Assembly (NCBI RefSeq): GCF_009932475.1
Contig: NZ_BJOV01000002.1
Location: forward strand, 62,001 to 126,000
Source of the DNA: Gordonia spumicola
GTDB taxonomy: Bacteria > Actinomycetota > Actinomycetes > Mycobacteriales > Mycobacteriaceae
Length of the DNA stretch: 64,000 nt
Direction of reading: 5' to 3'
This document shows positions 11,763-19,971 of this stretch, in pieces. Positions within the stretch are counted from its first letter, which is position 1. Every line of letters starts with the position of its first letter. Made by a program: the position numbers and the translations under genes. The notes beneath the pieces were generated by a model that worked only from the letters and a program-made list of their open reading frames with translations, was not told where the DNA came from and did not search any database.

Positions 11763-12306
11763 TCACGACGTGGGTCCGTCGATCGTGATCCCCTGCGCCG
11801 CCGCGACGTCGTACGCGTCGTGCACATCCAGGATCGGCGCGGTGTCGGAGATCTTCGAGACGCCCGGAACCCGATCGAAGTCGTCGCCCAGCTGCCATCG
11901 CCAGACGTTCGCGTATTCGAGGTCGGCGTACTGGCGCTCGCCGATGATCAGGCGCTCGACGGGATCGAATGCGAGGATCACGCAGTAGAGTCCGGTCTTC
12001 CGCACGCCCGTGTGCGGATCGTTGAAGGTCATGTACGCCTCCCTCAGGAGAGTGTTCGGCGCGATCGGCGTGCACTCGCTTGCGGGCCGCGAAGTCGAGG
12101 GACAGCGTCGGCAGGAGACGTCGATAGAGTTCGCGCACCGCGGACCGCCCGTCGACCTGAAGGCCCAACGGCGGAAGCTCGTAGTGCGGATTCTCGACGA
12201 CGGTCGCCATCGTGGCGTCGATGTCTTGATTGAGTTCGGCGATCTCGTGCGCGAGCAGGAGTTCTTCCATCTCGTCGAGCGTGAGATCGGGACGATGTCC
12301 GGACAT
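11763..12306 (-). pseudogene. SnoaL/NTF2-like protein, interrupted by a frameshift
   Basis: The first ~80 codons from the ATG at 12306 encode MSGHRPDLTLDEMEELLLAH through VRELYRRLLPTLSLDFAARKR, like the N-terminal helices of a SnoaL-like fold. That frame then turns to Arg-rich nonsense. The +1 frame takes over at about 12040-12090 with APNTLLREAYMTFNDP and continues as a plausible beta-sheet half (RKTGLYCVILAFDP, YANVWRWQLGDDFDR) to the stop at 11763. Joined, they give one ~180-residue cone-shaped domain protein. Either a real inactivating indel or a sequencing error. It lies 42 nt downstream of the lipocalin-like gene and is probably co-transcribed. Substrate unknown. Confidence 0.75.
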
Positions 12307-12348
12307 GAGTGAATCCCTTCCAGTAGTACTTCGTTGGGGTCGAATCCG

Positions 12349-12813
12349 TCAGTGCGCGGCTGCGCGGCGCCACACCACGGCGGGATCCCACACCACGCCG
12401 TTTCGGCGGAACGGCTCCGCACCGAGCGCCAGATTGCGCTCGGTGCGGAGGCGGATGCGGCGGACCCGATCGGTGCCCACCCAGTTCGGGAACAGCGATG
12501 CGGCGACGAGGTGGTGAACGGTCAGTCCGTCGTCCTCGAGTCGATAGCGACCGCTGTACGCCAGGTAGCCACCCGCGGCCGCGGCCAGTTCGTCCGACGT
12601 CCCCGCGTGCACGTCCGGCCCCGCGAACGGCGCACGATCCGGGTTCATCAGCTGCGCGGACATGTGTCCGTCCGCGGTGTACATGATCAGACCCGTCGTA
12701 TTCGGCCCGAGCGGGCGATGGACCCGGCCCGCGTCCGACGTGATCGAGTACTCGACGAGTTCCCAGGTTCCGACGAGCCGATCCCGCGCAGCCTCCACCA
12801 TCGGTGACACCAT
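12349..12813 (-). CDS. Lipocalin-like domain protein
   Basis: About 154 residues. The opening RDRLVGTWELVEYSI is the usual start of lipocalin-like (PF13924-type) proteins, followed by GLIMYTADGHMSAQLMNPDR, a central YSGRYRLEDDGLTVHHLV and a late beta strand. These small cytoplasmic barrels often accompany polyketide- or SnoaL-type genes, and here the next gene downstream is SnoaL-like. In-frame starts at 12813, 12810 (GTG) and 12801 cannot be separated with certainty. A near-palindrome sits immediately upstream, suggesting a regulated small operon. Ligand unknown. Confidence 0.7.
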   Translation of the reverse strand: MVSPMVEAARDRLVGTWELVEYSITSDAGRVHRPLGPNTTGLIMYTADGHMSAQLMNPDRAPFAGPDVHAGTSDELAAAAGGYLAYSGRYRLEDDGLTVHHLVAASLFPNWVGTDRVRRIRLRTERNLALGAEPFRRNGVVWDPAVVWRRAAAH

Positions 12814-12821
12814 CCTTCGAC

Positions 12822-12837
12822 TAGATAGATCAATCTA
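12822..12837. promoter_or_regulatory. Near-palindromic operator upstream of the lipocalin/SnoaL pair
   Basis: TAGATAGATCAATCTA matches its reverse complement at 14 of 16 positions and lies 9-24 nt upstream of the first start codon, in an unusually AT-rich patch. Its position suggests a repressor site of the TetR or MarR kind. The cognate regulator is not evident. Confidence 0.5.
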
Positions 12838-12880
12838 CTTAGTCCGAACGTAATGTGCCGCCGGTCACGCGTCAAGAAGA

Positions 12881-12924
12881 ACCGCCCGCCTCTCCCGTTC
12901 CGTGGAGCGGGTGAGGCGGGCGGT
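12881..12924 (-). terminator. Terminator of the MarR/exporter operon
   Basis: Arms ACCGCCCGCCTC and GAGGCGGGCGGT flank an interior that also pairs (CCCG/CGGG), giving a very stable stem. On the minus strand it is followed by TCTTCTTGAC, a modest T-rich tract just after the exporter stop codon. Confidence 0.8.
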
Positions 12925-12947
12925 GCGTGGGAGCGGAGACGGTCGCG

Positions 12948-14633
12948 CTACGCGACCTCGACCTCGCCGTCGTCCTTCTTGCTCGGCCCGCCGCGCAGCG
13001 GGACCTCCGACCAGGTGATGGTGCCGATGATCGCGAGAAGCGACAGGATCGACACCGACAGGAACACGCGATCCATCGAGTCCGCGAAACCCTGCTTGAT
13101 CGGGTGCGACAGCCCCTCGGGCAGACGTTCGATGATGGTGGTGTCCTTCATCAGTCCGTCGGTCTTCCCACCGGCGTCGGCGTTCGGATCCGCCGCGGCG
13201 GCCTTCAGTGCCTCGCCGAACGCCCGAACGTCCTTGTCGTCGCTCTGGATCGCCTGCACGACGGCGGTGCGGAACTCCGGAGTCTGTGCCGCCGACTGCA
13301 TCTGGTCCTGAATGTTCGGACCCACCGTCGAGAACAGCAGCGAGAAGAACACCGCGACGCCCAACGTTCCGCCGATCTGACGGAAGAAGGTGGCGGTGCC
13401 GGTCGCCATGCCGACATCGCGCATCGGCAGGATGTTCTGCATCGCCAGCATCATCGGCTGCATCAGATTGCCCAGACCGAAGCCGAGACCGAACGCGGCC
13501 AGCATCACCAGGTACAGCGGCGTCTCCGTGCTCAGGTAGTGCAACGCGAACGCCATCGTGGTGATCAGGATGGAGCCGAAGATCGGGAACTTCTTGTAGT
13601 GCCCGGTCCGAGAGATCAGCTGACCGGACAGGATCGACGCGCTCATCATGCCGAGCACCATCGGCAGCATCTGCAGGCCCGCCATCATCGGCGACGATCC
13701 GCGGAGCACCTGGAAGTACTGCGGCAGCATCGAGATGCCGCCGAACATCACGGCGCCGACGACCAACGAGATGAACACGCCCTGCGTGAACACCCGGTTC
13801 TTGAAGACGCGGAGCGGAATGATCGCCTCATCGCCCATCTTCGACTCGACGAACACGAACAATGCGAGACCGATCAAACCGATGGCGTAGCAGATGATCG
13901 CATTGGTCGACGTCCATCCCCAGTCGCGGCCCTGTTCGGCGACGATCAGCAGCGGCGTGACGGCGACGGCCACCGTGGCGGCGCCCCAGTAGTCGGTGCG
14001 GTGTCCGACGAGCTTGTTCTGCGGATAGTTGAGGACCTTGTAGACGACGACGAGCGCGATCAGGCCGATCGGCACGTTCACCAGGAACACCCAGCGCCAG
14101 CCGGACACGCCGAGGATCGAGTCGGCGCCCGCGAACAGGCCGCCGAGCACCGGGCCGAGGACGCTCGACGTGCCGAACACCGCGAGGAAGTAGCCCTGGT
14201 ACTTGGCGCGTTCGAGCGGCGGGACGATGTCGGCGATCGTCGTCAACGCCAGCGTGAAGAGACCGCCCGCGCCGAGGCCCTGCAGGGCCCGGAAGCCGGC
14301 GAGCTCGTACATCGACGTCGCCATCGAACAGGCGAGGGAGCCGATCACGAAGATCGTGATGGCGACGAGGAAGAACGGCTTGCGGCCGTAGATATCGGAC
14401 ACCTTGCCGTAGAGCGGCGTCACGACTGTCGAGGTCACGAGGTAGGCGGTGGTGACCCACGCCTGCATGTCGTAGCCGTTGAGGTCGTCGGAGATGGTCC
14501 GGATGGCGGTCGACACGATCGTCTGATCGAGCGCGGCGAGGAACATGCCGATCATCAGTCCGGCCATCACCGTGAGGATCTGACGGTGCGTCAGTCCTCG
14601 TCCGGGGAAGTCGGCCGTGGTTGCTGAAGTCAT
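12948..14633 (-). CDS. DHA2-family MFS drug exporter (EmrB/QacA type)
   Basis: A 561-residue, predicted 14-span proton-driven exporter. The first span region contains LDQTIVSTAIRTISDDL (motif D1 of DHA2), then LYGKVSDIYGRKP (motif A) and GLGAGGLFTLALTTIADIVPP (motif C/antiporter region). A long extracytoplasmic segment of ~90 residues precedes the last span, as in many actinobacterial DHA2 exporters. Its ATG overlaps the marR stop in an ATGA with GGAG upstream, so expression should follow the MarR regulator. Substrate unknown; multidrug efflux is the family expectation. Confidence 0.92.
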   Translation of the reverse strand: MTSATTADFPGRGLTHRQILTVMAGLMIGMFLAALDQTIVSTAIRTISDDLNGYDMQAWVTTAYLVTSTVVTPLYGKVSDIYGRKPFFLVAITIFVIGSLACSMATSMYELAGFRALQGLGAGGLFTLALTTIADIVPPLERAKYQGYFLAVFGTSSVLGPVLGGLFAGADSILGVSGWRWVFLVNVPIGLIALVVVYKVLNYPQNKLVGHRTDYWGAATVAVAVTPLLIVAEQGRDWGWTSTNAIICYAIGLIGLALFVFVESKMGDEAIIPLRVFKNRVFTQGVFISLVVGAVMFGGISMLPQYFQVLRGSSPMMAGLQMLPMVLGMMSASILSGQLISRTGHYKKFPIFGSILITTMAFALHYLSTETPLYLVMLAAFGLGFGLGNLMQPMMLAMQNILPMRDVGMATGTATFFRQIGGTLGVAVFFSLLFSTVGPNIQDQMQSAAQTPEFRTAVVQAIQSDDKDVRAFGEALKAAAADPNADAGGKTDGLMKDTTIIERLPEGLSHPIKQGFADSMDRVFLSVSILSLLAIIGTITWSEVPLRGGPSKKDDGEVEVA

Positions 14634-15100
14634 CGGGCGTCTCCTTTCTCCATACAGGGGTTGATTCGGTCTTCGATCGCGTCGACGAAGCGGGTCAGGA
14701 GAGCCGAGAAGGTGTCGAACTCCTCGTCTGACCAGTCGGCGACCATGTCGCCGACCACTTCGCGGCGTCGCGCGCCGAGTTCGGCGACACGGGCGCGGCC
14801 CGCATCGGTCAGCAGCAGTCGATAGGCCCGGCCGTCGTCCGGGTCGGGTTCCCGGCGGACGAATCCCTCGGCGACGAGCGTGGCGACGTGCCTGCTCGTG
14901 GTCGACGGGTCGGCCGCCATGGACGCCGCCAGTTCGCTGGCCCGCATGGGCCCGTGCTTGAGGACGAAGAGCCCCCGGTAGGCGGCGGTCTCGACGTCGC
15001 CGTCGGCCGACCGGAACGACGTCTGGACGCCGCGGTCCCGGAGACGGATGAACCGTCCGAGAGCGAGGAAGACCTCGTCGATGCGTTCGGGCGCGGGCAC
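14630..15100 (-). CDS. MarR-family transcriptional regulator
   Basis: 156 residues with a winged helix-turn-helix: GPMRASELAASMAADPSTTSRHVATLVAEGFVRR is the recognition region and DPDDGRAYRLLLTDAGR the wing. The GTG at 15100 has GGAG 7 nt upstream; a more upstream TTG at 15130 would fall inside the proposed operator and is unlikely. It is the first gene of a two-gene operon with the exporter. Autoregulation with release by an exported compound is the usual logic and is inferred here. Confidence 0.9.
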   Translation of the reverse strand: MPAPERIDEVFLALGRFIRLRDRGVQTSFRSADGDVETAAYRGLFVLKHGPMRASELAASMAADPSTTSRHVATLVAEGFVRREPDPDDGRAYRLLLTDAGRARVAELGARRREVVGDMVADWSDEEFDTFSALLTRFVDAIEDRINPCMEKGDAR

Positions 15101-15113
15101 GTGGGGACTCCAT

Positions 15114-15134
15114 TTACTTGCGTATGGCAACTAA
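15114..15134. promoter_or_regulatory. Probable MarR operator
   Basis: On the minus strand the site reads TTAGTTGC, then CATAC, then GCAAGTAA: two 8-nt arms with one mismatch around a 5-nt centre. It begins 14 nt upstream of the MarR start. TTGC-N5-GCAA is a typical MarR-type operator pattern. Confidence 0.7.
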
Positions 15135-15212
15135 CTCGGGCCATAAGCATGCACCCCGCAACTATCTGCGAGCAACTGCACCGATAGCCGCCGTTTCCCC
15201 TGGAAACGACAA

Positions 15213-15243
15213 CCGGCCCGACACCGTCACGGTGTCGGGCCGG
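15213..15243 (-). terminator. Terminator of the SufS-like gene
   Basis: Perfect 13-bp stem CCGGCCCGACACC / GGTGTCGGGCCGG around GTCAC, 16 nt past the stop codon. On the minus strand TTGTCGTTTCC follows. Confidence 0.85.
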
Positions 15244-15258
15244 GTCGCTCGCCGGACC

Positions 15259-16488
15259 TCAGCCCAAGTCGGCGAGGGCCGCCAGCAGGCGGTCGACGTC
15301 GTCGGACGACGTCCCGACACCGAAGCTCGCGCGGACCGCTCCATCGGCGTGGCCGAGCTTGGTCAGCAGCGGGTGCGCGCAGAACTTGCCGTCGCGCACA
15401 CCGATCCCGTGGTCGCTGAGATGCTCGGCCACCTCGCGCGGAGTGCGGCCGTCGACGCTGAAACTCGCGATCGCCACCCGGTCGACGCCGTCGTCGAACG
15501 CTCGCAGGGGCCGGATGTGCGGCAACGCGGCCAGCCCGGCGTCGAGCCTGCGGAGGAGGACGTCGTCGTGCTCGCCGATGCGCTCGAAACCGATGGCGCG
15601 CAGCTCGTCGGCGGCCGCCGCGATCGACACCGCGCCGAGGACGTTAGGCGAACCGGCCTCGTGTCGGGCGGCTCCGGTGTGCCACGCGACGTCGTCGACC
15701 GACACGTTCGCGCTGGCGCCGCCGCCCGCCAGGTAGGGCGGAGCCGCGTCGAGCCAGTCGGGCCGTCCCACGAGGACGCCCGCACCGAACGGCGCGTACA
15801 CCTTGTGCCCGGAGAACACCAGGTAGTCGATGCCGAAGCTCGCGATCGACACCCCGCGGTGCGCGACCAGCTGGGCTGCGTCGACGAGGATCCGCGCGCC
15901 GTGACGGTGCGCCAGACCCGCGAGCCGCGCCAGCGGAAGCACCTCGCCGGTCACGTTCGACGCGGCGGTCACCGCGAGGAGCGCGGCGGGCGACGACGCC
16001 AGCTCCGACTCCAGCGCCGCGAGGGTCTCGTCGATGCTCGGCCGCGACGCCACGACGCGAGCGCGGCCGGTGCGCGTCCACGGCAGCAGATTGGCGTGAT
16101 GCTCGATGTCGAGGACGACGACGTCGCCCGGGACGACGGTCGCGGCGAGGTTGATCGAGTCGGTCGTGTTGCGGGTGAAGACGACGGTGTCGTCGGCACG
16201 ACCCCCGACGAAGGCCCGGATGGTCTCGCGGGCCCGCTCGTAGCGGGCCGTCGTCACCTGCGACAGATGACCGGCGCCGCGGTGGACGCTCGCGTACTCG
16301 GCGAGCGCCCCGGCCAGCTGCTCGGCGACGGCGGACAACGCGGGCGCGGACGCCGCATAGTCCAGGTTGGCGTACGACACCCCGGCGGGATGTCCGGTGG
16401 CGGGCACCGAGACGTCGGCGCCCACCACCGGGGCCAGGGCGAGAACGGGGGCGGGACGGCACGCGGGCGCGTCGAGGACAGCGGTCAT
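15259..16488 (-). CDS. SufS-like PLP-dependent aminotransferase class V (cysteine desulfurase family), SAM-riboswitch controlled
   Basis: 409 residues of the fold-type I PLP class. Visible are NLDYAASAP at the start, HHANLLPW, ILVDAAQLVAHRG (Asp203 and Gln206 contacting PLP), SGHK with the PLP lysine at 229, and late GIGVRDGKFCAHPLL, where Cys370 sits where SufS/CsdA enzymes carry the catalytic persulfide cysteine. This favours C-S or C-Se bond cleavage over transamination. The ATG at 16488 has AAGGAG 7 nt upstream. It stands alone, not in a suf operon, and is preceded by a SAM-IV riboswitch, so its role is probably in sulfur or methionine supply. Exact substrate unproven. Confidence 0.85.
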   Translation of the reverse strand: MTAVLDAPACRPAPVLALAPVVGADVSVPATGHPAGVSYANLDYAASAPALSAVAEQLAGALAEYASVHRGAGHLSQVTTARYERARETIRAFVGGRADDTVVFTRNTTDSINLAATVVPGDVVVLDIEHHANLLPWTRTGRARVVASRPSIDETLAALESELASSPAALLAVTAASNVTGEVLPLARLAGLAHRHGARILVDAAQLVAHRGVSIASFGIDYLVFSGHKVYAPFGAGVLVGRPDWLDAAPPYLAGGGASANVSVDDVAWHTGAARHEAGSPNVLGAVSIAAAADELRAIGFERIGEHDDVLLRRLDAGLAALPHIRPLRAFDDGVDRVAIASFSVDGRTPREVAEHLSDHGIGVRDGKFCAHPLLTKLGHADGAVRASFGVGTSSDDVDRLLAALADLG

Positions 16489-16500
16489 GACAAGGCTCCT

Positions 16501-16616
16501 TGGAATCCACACTTGCCGCGCACTGCCGTGCGCGGCCGGGTCGTCACCCGGAGCACCCCACCGTGGTGGAGGGTTGCCGACCAGCGAGCCGGGGCTTGTC
16601 GCTGATACTCGTGACC
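16501..16616 (-). ncRNA. SAM-IV riboswitch
   Basis: Read on the minus strand, the leader begins GGTCACGAGTATCAGCGACA, continues AGCCCCGGCTCGCTGGTCGG, then CAACCCTCCACCACGGTGGG and GTGCTCCGGGTGACGACC, closing P1 (GGTCAC/GTGACGACC) around a SAM-I-like core. After the closing stem comes a hairpin GCGCACGGCAGTGCGC and a 3' segment that can make the outer pseudoknot typical of SAM-IV. The order and conserved blocks match the actinobacterial SAM-IV class as I remember it. It ends ~12 nt before the start codon and overlaps the approach to the Shine-Dalgarno, so translational repression by SAM is the likely mode. Confidence 0.88.
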
Positions 16617-16770
16617 CGCGGAGAACAATGCCCTGCCGATCCCGCCGCGGCGAGGGTTTCGCGCACGGTGACCGCAATCGGCGTCATTCGTTCGACTCGG
16701 CGGCCCGCTCGCATCCGTGCGAGACGGATAGAGTCGACGACAGAACTCTGTCGATGAAAGGCCCGCCGTC

Positions 16771-17574
16771 GTGACGTACCCGCAGGATCCGCGCATGGGG
16801 AACCGGGGTGCCCCGATCCCGCCCGGACCGCCGCAGACGTGGGCTCCGTGGAACGGTCCCCGCCCCCAGCCGCCGACGGCGCCGAGCCCGTTCGGCGCGC
16901 CCGGGCGATACGGCCCGCCTCAGCAGTACGGCGCGCCGGGACAGTTCGGCGCGCCCCCGCCTTTCGGGGGACCGTCGCCGCTGCCGTACGCACAGCCGCC
17001 GCGCAAGTCCCGGACCGGTCTGATCATCGGCCTCATCACTCTGGTCGCCGTCGTCGGTGCGGGCGTCGGCGTCCTCGTGTGGCAGCCGTGGAAGTCGACC
17101 GACTCGTCGGGCGGCCCGCACACCGAGACGGCGATGCTCGACGACAACGTCTCGCTCACGGTCGAACTGCCCGCCGACTGGCGCCTCGAGACCGGGACCA
17201 TCAAGGGCAAGGTCGCCGCGATGGCGATCCCCGACACGGACACGCGCACCGTGGCGCAGATCGACTCCGACGGCTCGGCCCTCGCCAACGGCGGCAACGG
17301 CAGGCAGGTCCACGCCGTCATCGCACAGGCCGGCCCCTGCTCGGAGTCGGCGGCGACGGTGGCCGTCGGACGTTGGTCGCAGGACTCGGACGACCAGTCG
17401 TCGCACGGGCAGGCCGACCGCAGCGGCGCGACCACCCGCATCGACGACTCCCGCTGCGTACGCGTCGTGGGCGTCGACTTCGCGCACTCGACGGACGCGC
17501 TCACCAGCGAGGCGTCCGAACTTCTCCCCAAACTCATCGCGAACGATAAGATCACCGCTGCTCGCGCGGTCTGA
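16771..17574 (+). CDS. Pro-rich single-span membrane protein with extracytoplasmic domain
   Basis: 267 residues, GTG start with AAAGG upstream. Residues 1-80 are Pro/Gly/Gln-rich with short QYGAPGQFGAP-type repeats and are predicted cytoplasmic. One membrane span lies at about 83-104. The ~160-residue exported part is mostly beta, with two cysteines (190 and 229) that could form a disulfide. The overall shape recalls mycobacterial Pro-rich anchored proteins. It is followed after 35 nt by the SPFH-GYF gene; the Pro-rich tail is a plausible ligand for that protein's GYF domain (inference). No named family recognised. Confidence 0.8.
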   Translation: MTYPQDPRMGNRGAPIPPGPPQTWAPWNGPRPQPPTAPSPFGAPGRYGPPQQYGAPGQFGAPPPFGGPSPLPYAQPPRKSRTGLIIGLITLVAVVGAGVGVLVWQPWKSTDSSGGPHTETAMLDDNVSLTVELPADWRLETGTIKGKVAAMAIPDTDTRTVAQIDSDGSALANGGNGRQVHAVIAQAGPCSESAATVAVGRWSQDSDDQSSHGQADRSGATTRIDDSRCVRVVGVDFAHSTDALTSEASELLPKLIANDKITAARAV

Positions 17575-17609
17575 CCGGCACTTTCCACCAGCGAACGGAG
17601 ACTAGAACC

Positions 17610-18752
17610 ATGGGCATCATCGACAAGATGCGCGGAGAACTCGTCGACATCATCGAATGGGTCGACGATTCGCGTTCCACGCTGGCGTGGCGGTTCCCGC
17701 GCTACAACAACGAGATCAAGAACGGCGCACAGCTGATCGTCCGAGAGGGCCAGCAGGCGGTGTTCGTCTACCGCGGTCAGCTCGCCGACACGTTCGGCCC
17801 GGGTCACTACGAACTGACCAGCGAGAACCTGCCGATCATGAGCACCATCCAGGGATGGAAGCACGGGTTCAACAGCCCGTTCCGTTCCGAGGTGTACTTC
17901 ATCAATCGCAGACCCGTCACCGACCTGCGGTGGGGCACGCCGAACCCGATCACCCTGCGCGACCCCGACTTCGGGATGGTCCAGGTCCGCGCCAACGGCC
18001 TGTGCGTCATCCGGATCGCCGACCCGGCGATCTTCTTGCGCGAAGTGATCGGCGCCGACAGTCAGGTGAACGCCGACGAGATCGCCGAGCTCCTGCGCCG
18101 CGTCATCTCCACGGCGTTCTCCGACATGATCCTGGAGACGGGCGTCGGAGCCATCGACCTGCAGGGCAAGCAGGTCGAGCTCAGCGACAAGCTCCGCGAG
18201 TACGTCCAGACGCGCGTCGACGACGAGTACGGCCTCGCCATCGAGTCGGTGACGATGAACATCTCGCTGCCCGACGAGATCACCGCGGCCATGACGCGGG
18301 GCGTCGCACGCGGTGTGGAGGAGCGCGGGTTCCTCAACAACGTCGGCGACATGAACCGCTTCCAGCAGGGACGGGCGGGCGACGCGATGCTGGCCGCCGC
18401 GCAGAACCCCGGAGGCGGCACCGCGGGCGACATGATGGGCATGGGCGTCGGCATGGCGATGGCGGGCCAGTTCGCGAACCAGTTCAACCAGCAGCAACAG
18501 CAGGCTCCCGCGGGCCCTCCGCCGATCCCGGCGGCACAGACGTTCCACGTCGACCAGAACGGCGCCGCGGCCGGTCCGTTCACGATCGATCAGCTTCGCG
18601 GCGTCCTCACCCCGACGACGCTCGTCTGGTCGCAGGGCATGGCCGGGTGGACCCAAGCCGGACAGGTCCCCGCCCTCGCCCCGCTGTTCGCGCCCACCGG
18701 TCCCCCGCCGCTGCCCCCGCAGACGCCGCAGGCTCCGCCGACCGGGCAGTGA
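17610..18752 (+). CDS. SPFH-domain protein (YdjI/virion-core type) with C-terminal GYF domain
   Basis: 380 residues. The first ~230 form an SPFH-like domain beginning MGIIDKMRGELVDIIEW and containing AVFVYRGQLADTFGPGHYEL, the pattern of the Bacillus YdjI/'virion core protein' SPFH subgroup rather than classical flotillin. A Gly/Met/Gln-rich linker (about 255-300) leads to a GYF_2 domain at about 302-355 (AGPFTIDQLRGVLTPTTLVW, then GMAGWTQAGQVPAL). A Pro-rich tail, PPPLPPQTPQAPP, ends the protein. GYF domains bind Pro-rich peptides, and three of the four cluster proteins carry such stretches. The predicted role is scaffolding at the inner membrane surface. Confidence 0.85.
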   Translation: MGIIDKMRGELVDIIEWVDDSRSTLAWRFPRYNNEIKNGAQLIVREGQQAVFVYRGQLADTFGPGHYELTSENLPIMSTIQGWKHGFNSPFRSEVYFINRRPVTDLRWGTPNPITLRDPDFGMVQVRANGLCVIRIADPAIFLREVIGADSQVNADEIAELLRRVISTAFSDMILETGVGAIDLQGKQVELSDKLREYVQTRVDDEYGLAIESVTMNISLPDEITAAMTRGVARGVEERGFLNNVGDMNRFQQGRAGDAMLAAAQNPGGGTAGDMMGMGVGMAMAGQFANQFNQQQQQAPAGPPPIPAAQTFHVDQNGAAAGPFTIDQLRGVLTPTTLVWSQGMAGWTQAGQVPALAPLFAPTGPPPLPPQTPQAPPTGQ

Positions 18753-18756
18753 TCCG

Positions 18757-19968
18757 GTGACCCAGCCTCCCCCGCTCCCACCGAGCGGGCCGCCGCCCGT
18801 TCCACGGCCGCAGGGTGTCGTGGGGCGCCCGCAGCCCACCCCGGCGAACGCCGCCGATCGGGCTCAGCGCCAGGTGACCGAGCAGACCCGCACCTATCCG
18901 TGCGGCAACTGCGGCGCGCCCCTCGCATACGCACCCGACCAGCAGCGACTCGCGTGCGCGTCGTGCGGCACCACATACCCGATCGAACTCGATCCGAACG
19001 CGCGGATCGTCAAACACGACCTGCAGACGGCGATGAATCAGCTCGCCGGAAACCGGGCTCTCGGCCTCGCGTCGATCGGCGGGAACGAGCACGTCGTCAC
19101 CTGTCAGGCGTGCGGCGGCAAGACCATCTTCAACGGCAGTCTCACCGCCACCCGCTGCCCGTACTGCGCGACGCCGATCCAGCGCGACGACATCCAGGAC
19201 GCGCCGGAACGTCTGGCACTCGACGCGGTCCTACCGTTGCAGGTGGCGCAGCCGCAGGCTCAGGCGGCGATCGAGAAGTGGATCAACAGTCGGTGGTTCG
19301 CTCCGAGCGAGTTCAAGAAGTACCGCACGCTCGGGTCGTTCACCAGCGTCTACATGTCGTACTACTCGTATGACGTCGAGGCGACGACCGGCTACTCCGG
19401 GCAACGCGGTGACGACTACACCGTCGTCGTGGGGTCGGGCGACGATCAGCACACCGAGACGCGGACGGCGTGGCGCCCGGTGTCGGGCCGGGTGCACGAC
19501 AGCATCCGCGACCTCCCCGAGATGGCGAACACCGGAATGGACGACGACCGCGTCCGCGAGCTCGAACCGTGGCCCGTCCAGGCCGCCGTCCCGTACACGC
19601 CGGAGTTCGTGGCCGGGCATCTGTCGAGGACCTACGACCGTGACCCCGGCGACGTGTTCGACAAGAACGCCCGACCGCGCGTCGACTCGCAGATCGACGG
19701 CACCATCCGCCGCGACATCGGCGGCGACCATCAGCAGATCCACCACAAGCAGACGGTGTTCGACCAGTTGGCGTTCATGTACCTGCTGCTCCCGATGTGG
19801 CTGCTGACCGTGAACTTCGAGGGACGCCCCTTCCAGGTGTTCGTCAACGGACTGACCGGCGAAGTGCAGGGCGACCGGCCGTGGAGCAAGGTCAAGATCG
19901 CGGCCGCCGTCGTCGCCGCGCTGATCCTGATCGGCGTCCTGGTGTTCCTGTTCATGAGGATGAGGTAG
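18757..19968 (+). CDS. Double zinc-ribbon, C-terminally anchored membrane protein (YdjG-like)
   Basis: 403 residues, GTG start 4 nt after the previous stop. A Pro-rich N terminus precedes two zinc ribbons: Cys49/52/67/70 (CGNCG, CASCG) and Cys116/119/134/137 (CQACGG, CPYC). The middle is a beta-rich domain with the segment FTSVYMSYYSYDVEATTGYSG. A single membrane span closes the chain at about 380-400 (VVAALILIGVLVFLFMRMR), with a hydrophobic LLLPMWLLTVNF patch before it. This is the architecture of Bacillus subtilis YdjG and its 'primosomal N'-like' homologues, which work with YdjH and the SPFH protein YdjI. Predicted cytoplasmic zinc domains on an inner-membrane anchor. Confidence 0.83.
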   Translation: MTQPPPLPPSGPPPVPRPQGVVGRPQPTPANAADRAQRQVTEQTRTYPCGNCGAPLAYAPDQQRLACASCGTTYPIELDPNARIVKHDLQTAMNQLAGNRALGLASIGGNEHVVTCQACGGKTIFNGSLTATRCPYCATPIQRDDIQDAPERLALDAVLPLQVAQPQAQAAIEKWINSRWFAPSEFKKYRTLGSFTSVYMSYYSYDVEATTGYSGQRGDDYTVVVGSGDDQHTETRTAWRPVSGRVHDSIRDLPEMANTGMDDDRVRELEPWPVQAAVPYTPEFVAGHLSRTYDRDPGDVFDKNARPRVDSQIDGTIRRDIGGDHQQIHHKQTVFDQLAFMYLLLPMWLLTVNFEGRPFQVFVNGLTGEVQGDRPWSKVKIAAAVVAALILIGVLVFLFMRMR

Positions 19969-19971
19969 ACG

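Noticed and set aside
12687..12875. Small minus-strand ORF over the lipocalin-like gene start
   Set aside because: Different frame from the lipocalin-like protein, reads through the operator, and lacks any feature of a real protein.
16544..16686. Short minus-strand ORF starting MTPIAVTVRE upstream of the SufS-like gene
   Set aside because: It overlaps the SAM-IV aptamer and has no Shine-Dalgarno; the RNA structure explains the conservation better.
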